In this document: one piece after another, positions 36,118 through 43,683 of the stretch | How positions within the stretch are numbered: position 1 is the stretch's first letter | How the letters are laid out: every line of letters starts with the position of its first letter | From: Paraburkholderia madseniana | GTDB lineage: Bacteria > Pseudomonadota > Gammaproteobacteria > Burkholderiales > Burkholderiaceae | Direction: 5' to 3' | NCBI RefSeq assembly: GCF_009690905.1 | Contig: NZ_VOSW01000032.1 | Location: 1-64,000 of the forward strand | Length of the DNA stretch: 64,000 nt | Notes under the pieces: generated by a model | What the model was told of the DNA's origin: nothing | Seen by the model: only the letters and a program-made list of their open reading frames with translations | Database searches by the model: none | Program-made: the position numbers and the translations under genes

Positions 36118-37155
36118 ATGTCGAATCCGCTCGAAATCGTCGAACTGACGCATCACGTCAAGAACCTCGCGACGGGGAAAATTTCCGATATCAACGACAT
36201 CAATCGCGAGACCACCTTCCTCGCACTCAACGCATTGATCGAAGCGGCACGTGCGGGCAATGCGGGCCGTGGCTTCGCGGTCGTGGCAAACCAGGTCAAG
36301 CACGTGTCCGCGCGGATCGGCGAAATCACCACGGTGCTCAATCGCGAACTCGCCGGCTCGCTGACCAAGCTGACCGATCTCGGCGACAGCATGATCGAAC
36401 GGCTGCGCTCGCACGAAGGCCAGCGTTGCGCCGATCTCGCGCTGAACATGATCGACGTGATCGACCGCAATCTGTACGAACGCTCATGTGACGTGCGCTG
36501 GTGGGCCACCGACTCCGCGGTGGTCGACTGCCTCGCCCATCAGAGTGCCGAAGCGCGGGCGTATGCGTCGCGCCGTCTGTCGGTGATTCTCGATAGCTAT
36601 ACCGTGTACCGCGATTTATGGATCATCGACGCCGCGGGCAATGTGGTCGCGAACGGCCGGCCCGATACGTATGCGGTGCACGATCGCAATGTCGCCGACG
36701 CCAGCTGGTTTCGCGATGCAATGAAGACGCCTTCCGGCGCGCACTTTGTTGCGGGCGATATCGAGGCGCTGCCGCTTCTGAAACACGCGCACGTCGCAAC
36801 CTATGCGACAGCGATCCGCGAAAACGGCGCGGTCGACGGCAAGCCGCTTGGTGCGCTGGTGATCTTTTTCGATTGGGCGCCGCAAGCGTCGGCAGTCGTT
36901 AAAGGCGTGCGGCTCACGGCGGAAGAATGGCGGCGCACGCGCTGCATGATCGTCAGCGCGTCGCACCGCGTGATTGCGAGCTCGGACGACAAAGGCGTGC
37001 TCGACGAACAGTTCCGTCTGAATACCGACGGCCGTCCAGCAGGTTTTTATCAACTGACTGACGGCCGCACCGTGTCGTTCGCCGCCACCCCAGGCTATGA
37101 AAGTTATCGCGGCCTGGGGTGGTACGGCGTGATCGTGCAGTCGCCTCCGGCTTAA
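36118..37155 (+). CDS. Soluble chemoreceptor-like protein: MCP hairpin tip followed by Cache-like sensor
   Basis: 345 aa with no membrane segment. Residues 20-75 contain a methyl-accepting chemotaxis protein signalling tip (FLALNALIEAARAGNAGRG and FAVVANQV). The C-terminal part (about 120-340) looks like a Cache/PAS-type sensor: YRDLWIIDAAGNVVANGR, DASWFRDAMKT, and a second lobe with GALVIFFDW and ETRCMIV-like strands. The order is the reverse of normal transmembrane receptors, and the coiled coil is short. The ATG at 36118 gives a compact N-terminus; the open frame extends to 36022. It may be a cytoplasmic receptor working with a CheA array or an independent sensor. No che genes are nearby. 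Confidence 0.75.
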   Translation: MSNPLEIVELTHHVKNLATGKISDINDINRETTFLALNALIEAARAGNAGRGFAVVANQVKHVSARIGEITTVLNRELAGSLTKLTDLGDSMIERLRSHEGQRCADLALNMIDVIDRNLYERSCDVRWWATDSAVVDCLAHQSAEARAYASRRLSVILDSYTVYRDLWIIDAAGNVVANGRPDTYAVHDRNVADASWFRDAMKTPSGAHFVAGDIEALPLLKHAHVATYATAIRENGAVDGKPLGALVIFFDWAPQASAVVKGVRLTAEEWRRTRCMIVSASHRVIASSDDKGVLDEQFRLNTDGRPAGFYQLTDGRTVSFAATPGYESYRGLGWYGVIVQSPPA

Positions 37156-37179
37156 GTCAGTTGCCTTGACCGCCTCGTG

Positions 37180-37225
37180 ATCTCTTCAAACAAGGCGTCC
37201 CGAACATCGGACGCCGTCAAGAGAT
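37180..37225. terminator. Nested hairpin between convergent genes
   Basis: Inner arms GGCGTCC (37194-37200) and GGACGCC (37209-37215), and outer arms ATCTCTT (37180-37186) and AAGAGAT (37219-37225), form a two-part stem between the chemoreceptor-like gene and the converging SDR gene. It is a good candidate bidirectional terminator. Confidence 0.6.
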
Positions 37226-37990
37226 TTACGTACGCGTAATCGATGCGCCGCCATCGACCAGCGAAGCAGTACCGGTCACGAAGGACGAGTCATCGGACGC
37301 GAGATAAAGCACCGAACGGGCGAGTTCTTCCGGCCGTGCGACGCGCTTGAGCGCATGCAACCCGGTCACGAAGGCTTGCGACTCGGCGGTGTCGTTCATG
37401 TCGCGATACATCGGCGTGTCCACGGCACCAGGCAGAATGGCGTTGACGCGCACACCTTGCGGGCCATACTCGGCAGCCAGCGCTTGCGTCAGCCCAATCA
37501 AGCCGGCCTTGCTCGCAGCGTATGCCGCGGTGCCCGGGAAAGCGAATGAGTAGCCAACGAACGTCGACGTGAAGATAACCGAACCGCCACCGTGCTTCAC
37601 CATCTCGGGGATCTGGTGCTTCGCACCCAAAAAGGCGCTCGTCAGATTCGTCGCCAAAGCAGCCGACCAGCCTGCTTCCGACACACCCGAGGTCGGGCCC
37701 ATTTCGCCCAGCGTGCCGGCGTTGTTATAGGCGATGTCGAGCCGGCCGAAGCGACTGACGGCGAGCGCGACCAGCGCTTTCGCGAAGTCCTCTGACTGCA
37801 CGTCGCCCGCCAGAAACGCGGCCTCACCTCCTTCGCTGGCAATCTCGGCCGCGAGCGTTTCAAGTTCAGCTTCGCGGCGCGCCGCGATCACGACTTTTGC
37901 GCCTTCCGCGGCGAACAGTTTTGCGGTGGCACGGCCAATTCCCGCGCTTGCACCGGTCACGATGGCGACTTTTCCTGATAAGCGTTGCAT
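37226..37990 (-). CDS. SDR family oxidoreductase divergent from a LysR regulator
   Basis: 254 aa: TGASAGIG (12-19), NNAG, Ser in IFTSTFVGYS, Tyr/Lys in AYAASKAGL, and C-terminal LVDGGASITRT. The ATG at 37990 follows AGCAGGAGATTGAAC. It resembles glucose/ribitol-type or quinone-related SDRs, but substrate cannot be assigned. The LysR gene at 38130 is divergent with 139 bp between starts, a standard arrangement for LysR control of the neighbour. Confidence 0.85.
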   Translation of the reverse strand: MQRLSGKVAIVTGASAGIGRATAKLFAAEGAKVVIAARREAELETLAAEIASEGGEAAFLAGDVQSEDFAKALVALAVSRFGRLDIAYNNAGTLGEMGPTSGVSEAGWSAALATNLTSAFLGAKHQIPEMVKHGGGSVIFTSTFVGYSFAFPGTAAYAASKAGLIGLTQALAAEYGPQGVRVNAILPGAVDTPMYRDMNDTAESQAFVTGLHALKRVARPEELARSVLYLASDDSSFVTGTASLVDGGASITRT

Positions 37991-38095
37991 GTTCAATCTC
38001 CTGCTGCAGTGTGTTGACCAGTGCCCAGTGCCTTGGTCCGTGAGAAGCAATATAGGCTTCAGTCACTATTGCAGGAAGGCTCAAAACATGGGTAT

Positions 38096-38118
38096 ATCAT
38101 TCAGTATTTATGAATGAT
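38096..38118. promoter_or_regulatory. Inverted repeat upstream of the LysR gene at 38130
   Basis: ATCATTCA (38096-38103) and TGAATGAT (38111-38118) are perfect 8-bp arms around a 7-bp spacer, 12 bp before the LysR start and within the SDR/LysR divergent region. It is a strong candidate for the LysR recognition site. Autorepression and control of the SDR are inferred. Confidence 0.6.
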
Positions 38119-38129
38119 CGGGAAAAGAC

Positions 38130-39047
38130 ATGGACCGGCTGCGTGCTTATGAAGTCTTCGTGACCGTGGTGAGCCGCGGCAGCTTCACGCGCGCCGCCGA
38201 TGCGCTCGAGACATCGCCCGCCAACGTGACCCGCTACGTGAATGAGCTGGAAGCGCACCTCGGCACACGTCTGCTGAATCGCACCTCACGCAGGCTTTCG
38301 CTGACCGAGGGCGGCGAAACCCTTTACGCCCGCTGCAAATCTATCCTCGACGACGTCGCCGAAACGGAGGGGCTTGTGTCATCGGCCTCAGTCGAACCGC
38401 GTGGCCGACTGCGCATCAATGCGCCCGTGAGCTTTGGCATTCTGCATCTGGCGCCGCTATGGCCCGAGTTCATGCGGAAATATCCCGGCGTGGAACTCGA
38501 TGTCGCGCTGATTGATCGCGTCGTCGATATCGTCGAGGAAGGCTACGACCTCGCCATCCGCATCTCACACGCCGGTTCGACCAGCCACGCAGCCCGTAAG
38601 CTGGCGACATCGAGAAATATCCTGTGTGCGTCGCCAGACTACCTGGCGCGTTGCGGATACCCTGCAGCGCCCGCCGACTTGATCGAGCATCAATGCATCG
38701 GCTACTCGTACGCCGCCACCGGCGACGAGTGGCAACTGATGGACAGTGAGCACAAGGCTCACACCGTGAAGGTCAACTGTCACATGCATACCAACAATGG
38801 CGATACGGCACGTGCGGCCGCGCTCGCCGGGCAAGGCGTGATCTGGCAACCCACCTTTCTTATCGGTAACGACCTGCGCGCCGGCAAGCTCGTTCAGGTA
38901 TTGCCTGACTATCGCTTGCCTGACATCGACGTACTCGCCTTGTACCCAAGTCGTCGGCATCTGAGTGCCAAGATACGCGCGGTGGTCGATTTCCTCGTCG
39001 ATGCGTTCGGCGGCGTGCCGCCGTGGGATCGGGATAGCGGAGGCTAA
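38130..39047 (+). CDS. LysR family transcriptional regulator
   Basis: 305 aa. N-terminal HTH: FVTVVSRGSFTRAADALETS then PANVTRYVNELEAHLGTRLL, followed by NRTSRRLSLTEGG. The effector-binding domain covers about 90-295 (RGRLRINAPVSFGILHLAP; the EEGYDLAIRIS segment of the CrgA-type group). It belongs to the large LysR subgroup that controls divergent oxidoreductase genes. The inducer is unknown. Confidence 0.92.
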   Translation: MDRLRAYEVFVTVVSRGSFTRAADALETSPANVTRYVNELEAHLGTRLLNRTSRRLSLTEGGETLYARCKSILDDVAETEGLVSSASVEPRGRLRINAPVSFGILHLAPLWPEFMRKYPGVELDVALIDRVVDIVEEGYDLAIRISHAGSTSHAARKLATSRNILCASPDYLARCGYPAAPADLIEHQCIGYSYAATGDEWQLMDSEHKAHTVKVNCHMHTNNGDTARAAALAGQGVIWQPTFLIGNDLRAGKLVQVLPDYRLPDIDVLALYPSRRHLSAKIRAVVDFLVDAFGGVPPWDRDSGG

Positions 39048-39070
39048 GCGGGTGTCACGCCGCCTCCGCT
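39036..39070. terminator. Hairpin at the LysR 3' end
   Basis: AGCGGAGGC (39036-39044) and GCCTCCGCT (39062-39070) form a 9-bp stem that includes the LysR stop in its loop. The next gene converges from 39166. Probable terminator without a T-run. Confidence 0.45.
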
Positions 39071-39165
39071 CACGATTTGCCACTGCCCGGCGCGCCTGAA
39101 CCTCGATGCTACCGCCACCGGATACGCGTCCACGTGCCTGCGATGCGTATCCGGCAAGCAGTCAA

Positions 39166-39921
39166 TCACCCACCGAACACTTCCATCATCTGCGCATTAA
39201 AGCTATTGACGAAGGCATGCTCACCGGGTCCCGGGTTCGCGCGGAACGCCTTCGCCCCTTCGACCAGAACTTCTTCCGCGTCCGTTCCGAGGACAGCGAT
39301 CGTTTCGTCGATGAAGGCGTCAAGCGGCATCGCCTGTTCGGCCTCACGGCTGTTCATGAGATCCGTGCGCACCCAGGGTGGTGCGATTTCGAGTACGCGA
39401 ACGTTTGTGTCCCGCAGCATGAAGCGTTGCGAGAGGACGTACGAATGCAGCGCCGCCTTGGTCGACGAATACACTGACGTCACCGCCAACGGAACGAAAG
39501 CGAGAACCGAGCTCGTATAGGCGACGACAGCGTCGTTCCGGGTCTTGAGATGATCGAGCAGCGCCGATGTCATGCGGATCGGCCCGATGAGGTTGGTCGT
39601 GATGGTGGACACCAGCAGCGCGTCGTCGATGTGGCCACCCGCCTGGTCGGGCTCCATGATCCCGGCGTTATTGATCAGCACGTTGAGGTCGGGATAGTCC
39701 GCGATCAATTGCGCCGATACCTTCTCGATGCTGGCCGGGTCGGCAATGTCGAGCTCGATTGCAGCCATGCCGGGATTCGCTGCCACCACCTCGTCGAGAT
39801 GCCCGCGCCGGCGGCCGCTGATGATGACCTTGTTGCCGCGCTTATGGAGTGCCTCGGCAAGCCCGCGGCCAATGCCCGAACCGCCGCCCGTGATGAAGAT
39901 CGTGTTTCCGGTGAGTTTCAT
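39166..39921 (-). CDS. SDR family oxidoreductase, DltE-like
   Basis: 251 aa: TGGGSGIGRGLAEAL (11-25), NNAGIMEPD, Ser in YTSSVLAFVPL, Tyr/Lys in VYSSTKAAL. The LDIADPASIE, MEPDQAGG and SREAEQAMPLDAFIDE segments match the group annotated as DltE-like oxidoreductases. It follows the SnoaL-like gene by 48 bp on the same strand, so the two form one operon opposite a TetR gene. The natural substrate is unknown. Confidence 0.85.
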   Translation of the reverse strand: MKLTGNTIFITGGGSGIGRGLAEALHKRGNKVIISGRRRGHLDEVVAANPGMAAIELDIADPASIEKVSAQLIADYPDLNVLINNAGIMEPDQAGGHIDDALLVSTITTNLIGPIRMTSALLDHLKTRNDAVVAYTSSVLAFVPLAVTSVYSSTKAALHSYVLSQRFMLRDTNVRVLEIAPPWVRTDLMNSREAEQAMPLDAFIDETIAVLGTDAEEVLVEGAKAFRANPGPGEHAFVNSFNAQMMEVFGG

Positions 39922-39969
39922 GATCGTATTCCTGATGAAGTTGATTTGCTGTAGATGAGGTTGGCGTGG

Positions 39970-40371
39970 TCAGGCAGGGAAGCGGTCGCCGAACATCGGC
40001 AAGCCGCTCACGGATTCGGCCCGGGTCGCTTCGTCCTGAAGCACGTCCCAGTGCTCGGCGAGCTTGCCGTTTTCAAAGCGGACGGCGTCGGCTGCGATCC
40101 ACGCAGCGGGCCGGCCGATCCCAGTGAAGCGGCCATGCGCGATGACGTAATCGCCCTCGGCCACGATCAGCTGGTTCTCATAGCGCGCGGTGTCGGGCAG
40201 CGTGCGAACCAGGTTGAACAGGCCCTCGCGTCCCGGCGCGATATGGGCGCTATGCTGAATGTAGCGGTCCGACCACAAGCGCTCAGCCGCCGCGTAGTCG
40301 CGCTTGTTGAACAGGGTCTCGAATGCTTCCAGCACGAGCGCCTTGTTCTGTTCAGGGGTTGTCTTCGTCAT
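39970..40371 (-). CDS. SnoaL/NTF2-like protein
   Basis: 133 aa with the fold signature of SnoaL-like polyketide cyclase or ester-cyclase-like proteins: ALVLEAFETLFNKRDYAAAERLWSD (split here across the N-terminal helices), YIQHSAHIAPGREG, AEGDYVIAHGRFTG and the C-terminal strand LAEHWDVLQDE. The ATG at 40371 follows GAGGACCTCAAC. Small NTF2-like proteins of this type often sit with SDRs and TetR regulators; enzymatic activity is unproven. Confidence 0.82.
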   Translation of the reverse strand: MTKTTPEQNKALVLEAFETLFNKRDYAAAERLWSDRYIQHSAHIAPGREGLFNLVRTLPDTARYENQLIVAEGDYVIAHGRFTGIGRPAAWIAADAVRFENGKLAEHWDVLQDEATRAESVSGLPMFGDRFPA

Positions 40372-40476
40372 GTTGAGGTCCTCTTTCAAGAGTGAGGTGA
40401 CGACGCACTCAGGCGTCGGATAACCGTTGTGCCTCCTGTTGCCTGGACACTCAGGTAAAGAAGGCTATACTTAAGA

Positions 40477-40551
40477 CAATGGTGAATGACATTGTCATTG
40501 AAATGGATTGTGGGCAGTTGCCCTGCCCATGTCAATGGTGATCGACATTGT
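40477..40551. promoter_or_regulatory. Two TetR-operator-like repeats
   Basis: Two 19-bp copies, CAATGGTGAATGACATTGT (40477-40495) and CAATGGTGATCGACATTGT (40533-40551), match at 17 of 19 positions and are 56 bp apart. The first overlaps a perfect 15-bp palindrome, AATGACATTGTCATT (40485-40499). They lie between the SnoaL-like gene and the TetR gene and are likely TetR binding sites for both promoters. Confidence 0.7.
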
Positions 40552-40599
40552 ATTTTTTGATGGGTCTTATTGGGTCGCTATCGGCCAAAGGGAGGGAAA

Positions 40600-41238
40600 G
40601 TGGGTGTTTCCAGGCAGCAGGCGGCGGAAAACCGGCACGCGATCGTGGCAGCGGCTGAGAAGCTGTTTCGCGAGCGCGGCGTCGATGCGGTCGGGCTCGC
40701 CGAGCTGATGAAGGCGGCGGGCTTTACGCAGGGCGGTTTCTACAACCACTTCAAATCAAAAGACGCGCTCGTCGCCGCGGTGATGGAAAAGGCGATGGAA
40801 GAAGGGGGAGAGGCTTATGCCGCCCTGATCGACGGCGCGAAGTCATCTGGCGCTGATCCGGTCAAGTACAACATTGAGTGGTACCTGTCTCCCGAACATC
40901 GCGCGAATATCGAGGCGGGTTGCCCCTGGTCGGGTTTTGTAGGCGACGCCCGCCGATTCGACGACGTCGCGCGCGGCTCTTACGCAGAGGGGCTCGCGGT
41001 GAACCTCGACCGATTCGCCAAGGTCATCGAAGAGACCGAGGGGATCAGCGAAGGCGGCCGCAGCAAGGCGATCACTTTGTTCAGCCAGATGGTCGGTGCG
41101 CTGCTGCTTTCGCGTGCTGTTGCAGACGTTGATCCGGCGCTCGCGGATGAAATTCTTGACGAGGGGCGCCAGCATCTGCTCGCTGCGGTGGACACGCAGT
41201 CTGAGATTCAATCGCGGGGACGTTCGCGCCGACGGTAG
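40600..41238 (+). CDS. TetR family transcriptional repressor
   Basis: 212 aa. The N-terminal HTH is classic TetR/AcrR: IVAAAEKLFRERGVDAVGL, then LMKAAGFTQGGFYNHFKSKD. The ligand-binding region includes GCPWSGFVGDARRFDD. GTG at 40600 is chosen because GGAGG lies 4 nt before it; TTG at 40570 in frame is the alternative. The two operator-like repeats upstream suggest it represses itself and the SnoaL-SDR operon. The inducer is probably a reactive or aromatic small molecule. Confidence 0.88.
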   Translation: MGVSRQQAAENRHAIVAAAEKLFRERGVDAVGLAELMKAAGFTQGGFYNHFKSKDALVAAVMEKAMEEGGEAYAALIDGAKSSGADPVKYNIEWYLSPEHRANIEAGCPWSGFVGDARRFDDVARGSYAEGLAVNLDRFAKVIEETEGISEGGRSKAITLFSQMVGALLLSRAVADVDPALADEILDEGRQHLLAAVDTQSEIQSRGRSRRR

Positions 41239-41320
41239 CCCAATGTGTCGTTCGGCGGTGTGTAGGGAGCTTTACCGAGACTCACCGCTGTTCCATGCTC
41301 GTCGCGATTTTTCATGAGCG

Positions 41321-41983
41321 TCAGGCGGGGGAATCGCCCGCTTTTGCGGCGGCCTTTATGGCGGCGTACTCAAGCATGGCTCCGCCGATCACGTTTTCTC
41401 CCCGTTCGTTTAGGGCAGCGCCGGCCCCTTGTATATCCCGCACCTCCTTGTTCTGGCTGAGCTTGATCTTCCCGACCAAGCGGGTGATTTCGATCTCGAC
41501 TCCGACGATCGCCTTGAGCATCGTATCGATGTAGTCGGCGGCGCTGTCCGTCATCTTCCACGGCTGTGGCTGGGAGGCTTCATGGGTCCGCGTGAGACGG
41601 GCGACCAGCCCTCGAACATAGCGTTCGTCATCGCGGATGGTCACCCGGCCATGAGCGTGGACCACCCTGTAGTTCCATGTCGGCACCTGCTTGTGAAACT
41701 CGTGCTTGCTCGGATACCAGGTGGGCGAGATGTAGGCGTCGCCCGCGCGAAACACGACCAGTACCTCGTCCCCGTTGGCCACGTCCTGCCAGACCGGATT
41801 TGCGCGAGCCACGTGAGCATGAAGGACACCACATGCGCCTTCGCCGGCTTTCAGATCAAACGGAATGTGGTTGGCGTCGAGACCGCTTTTGCCATGCGTG
41901 AACAGAATGCCAAGCGGATTCTCTGCGATCAGCGTGTGCAGCACCTCAGTGCGCGGTTCATCAAAATGAGTGGGTACGTACAT
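41321..41983 (-). CDS. PaiB-like FMN-binding protein
   Basis: 220 aa. The PaiB/FMN-binding split-barrel family is recognised from MYVPTHFDEPR at the start, NPLGILFTHG, DANHIPFDL, LHAHVARANPVW, YISPTWYPSKHE and VPTWNYRVVHAHG. Members bind flavin and were first named as negative regulators of sporulation and protease genes in Bacillus, but their biochemical role is not settled. GGAG precedes the ATG. The MocR-type gene is divergent with a strong palindrome between them, which suggests PLP- or vitamin-B6-linked control. Confidence 0.85.
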   Translation of the reverse strand: MYVPTHFDEPRTEVLHTLIAENPLGILFTHGKSGLDANHIPFDLKAGEGACGVLHAHVARANPVWQDVANGDEVLVVFRAGDAYISPTWYPSKHEFHKQVPTWNYRVVHAHGRVTIRDDERYVRGLVARLTRTHEASQPQPWKMTDSAADYIDTMLKAIVGVEIEITRLVGKIKLSQNKEVRDIQGAGAALNERGENVIGGAMLEYAAIKAAAKAGDSPA

Positions 41984-42067
41984 AGGGGCTCCGTGATGAG
42001 TGCAGCGATGCGCTAACCCTCATTGCAGGCAACGCCGGTGCGGCAGGCCTGCAAAGAATTGTGGCGG

Positions 42068-42097
42068 CAAACTGGTTTATATTGTAGAACCAGTTTG
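42068..42097. promoter_or_regulatory. Palindromic operator between paiB-like and MocR-like genes
   Basis: CAAACTGGTT (42068-42077) and AACCAGTTTG (42088-42097) are perfect 10-bp arms around a 10-bp TATATTGTAG spacer that contains a -10-like TATATT. Located 27 bp before the MocR start, it is the likely MocR operator for both genes. Confidence 0.7.
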
Positions 42098-42123
42098 GAT
42101 CATTTTCTTTGGACCAGAAAGCC

Positions 42124-43647
42124 ATGGCTCGCAAACCGAAAGCGGTGGAAGTTCCGTCGATCGGCATGCTGGATCGCGCCTCGGGCCATTTGGGTCGTCA
42201 GCTCGCGCAGGCACTGCGCGACGCCGTTCGCCGTGGTGACCTCAAACCCGGCGAGGTGCTCCCCTCCACGCGCACGTTAGCTGCGTCGTTGCATGTTGCG
42301 CGGGGAACCGTCGTCGAGGCATTCGAGCAACTGATCGCCGAAGGCTTTCTGCAATCGCAGCCTGGCTCCGACACGCGCGTGGCGCAATCGTTGACGGTCC
42401 CTGCCGATCCCCGAGCGCGGTCCTCATCCGTTGAAACTGCCCCGCTTCCAGAACGCGCCCGTCTGTTCGCACAGGTTGCACGTCAATTTTCTGCCGTACC
42501 GCAGGCACCTTTCGCAGTTTCGGTACCCATTGGCCCTGCCGCTCCCGACGATGTCTGGCGCCGGCTCGGCAACCGGCTACGCGCCCGCGGACCCGGCGCT
42601 CCGGCTGGGTATGGCGACCCACAAGGGGCGCTGGCGCTGCGCGAAGCGGTGGCCGACTACGTCAGGAAATCGCGCTCGGTTCGTTGCGAGGCGGACCAGG
42701 TGATCGTCACGAGCGGCACACAGCAAGGTCTTTACCTGTCATGCCAGGTGCTGCTCGACGGCGACGCGTCGGCGTGGGTAGAGGACCCAGCGTATCGGGG
42801 CATTACGGCGATTCTGGAAAGCACCGGGCGTCCGGAGCGCATGATCCGGGTGCCTGTCGACGCGGAGGGCCTCAACGTCGATGAGGGTATCAAGCTGGGC
42901 CCGCACGCGCGGGTGGCGTTCGTCACATCGTCGCACCAGTATCCGCTGGGAATGCCATTGAGCATGGCGAGACGCAACGCGCTGTTGGCGTGGGCCCGCG
43001 CGAACAACGCCTGGGTGGTCGAAGACGACTACGACAGCGAACTGCGGTATGCGGGACATCCGTTTCCGTCGCTCCAGGGGCTGGACCCTAACCGGGTGGT
43101 CTATCTCGGCACCTTTAGCAAGATCCTGTTTCCGTCATTGCGGCTCGGCTACGCCGTTGTCCCGGAGAACCTCGTAGAGGCCTTCTGCGGCGCGCGCGTG
43201 CTAATGGACCGCAATCCCCCAAACGCAGATCAGCATGTACTGGCGGCCTTCATCGCGGAAGGCCATCTGGATCGTCACATCCGGCGTATTCGTGGCGTCT
43301 ATGCGGACCGCCGCGCGTGCATCATCGAGACGCTCGAGCGACTGCTGCCGAAAGAGGTCGCCTGGTTGCAGCCGAGCGATCAGGGCATGCACCTCGTGCT
43401 CTGGCTTGGAGGGGGCGTCGACGACAGGTTAGTGGCGTCGTTAGCGGCTGAAAGTGGCGTTGCAGTACGAGCGGTATCACCCATGTATTCCGATGAAAAA
43501 GGCCCGATGGGTTTGATACTGGGTCTCGGCGGTTTCAGCGACGCCGAAATTGAAATTGCCACTCAACGTCTCGCCACGAGTATTGAAGCTGCGGCCAAAG
43601 CGGCACGCCGTGCGAATCCGCAGGGCGCCGCTGCCGCTAAAGCGTAA
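42124..43647 (+). CDS. MocR/PdxR-type regulator (GntR HTH + aminotransferase domain)
   Basis: 507 aa. Residues 12-80 form a GntR winged helix (LAQALRDAVRRGDLKPGEVLP; LHVARGTVVEAFEQL). Residues 130-495 are a class I aminotransferase-like domain with GTQQGLYLSCQVL, the PLP-Asp segment WVVEDDYDSELRY and the Schiff-base Lys in TFSKILFPSLRLGY. MocR proteins use PLP or a PLP adduct as effector. ATG 42124 is chosen; an in-frame TTG lies at 42109. The divergent paiB-like gene is the likely target, possibly with itself. Confidence 0.92.
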   Translation: MARKPKAVEVPSIGMLDRASGHLGRQLAQALRDAVRRGDLKPGEVLPSTRTLAASLHVARGTVVEAFEQLIAEGFLQSQPGSDTRVAQSLTVPADPRARSSSVETAPLPERARLFAQVARQFSAVPQAPFAVSVPIGPAAPDDVWRRLGNRLRARGPGAPAGYGDPQGALALREAVADYVRKSRSVRCEADQVIVTSGTQQGLYLSCQVLLDGDASAWVEDPAYRGITAILESTGRPERMIRVPVDAEGLNVDEGIKLGPHARVAFVTSSHQYPLGMPLSMARRNALLAWARANNAWVVEDDYDSELRYAGHPFPSLQGLDPNRVVYLGTFSKILFPSLRLGYAVVPENLVEAFCGARVLMDRNPPNADQHVLAAFIAEGHLDRHIRRIRGVYADRRACIIETLERLLPKEVAWLQPSDQGMHLVLWLGGGVDDRLVASLAAESGVAVRAVSPMYSDEKGPMGLILGLGGFSDAEIEIATQRLATSIEAAAKAARRANPQGAAAAKA

Positions 43648-43683
43648 CTGAATGATCTACCAGGGAATGGTCGCGTCCGCCCG

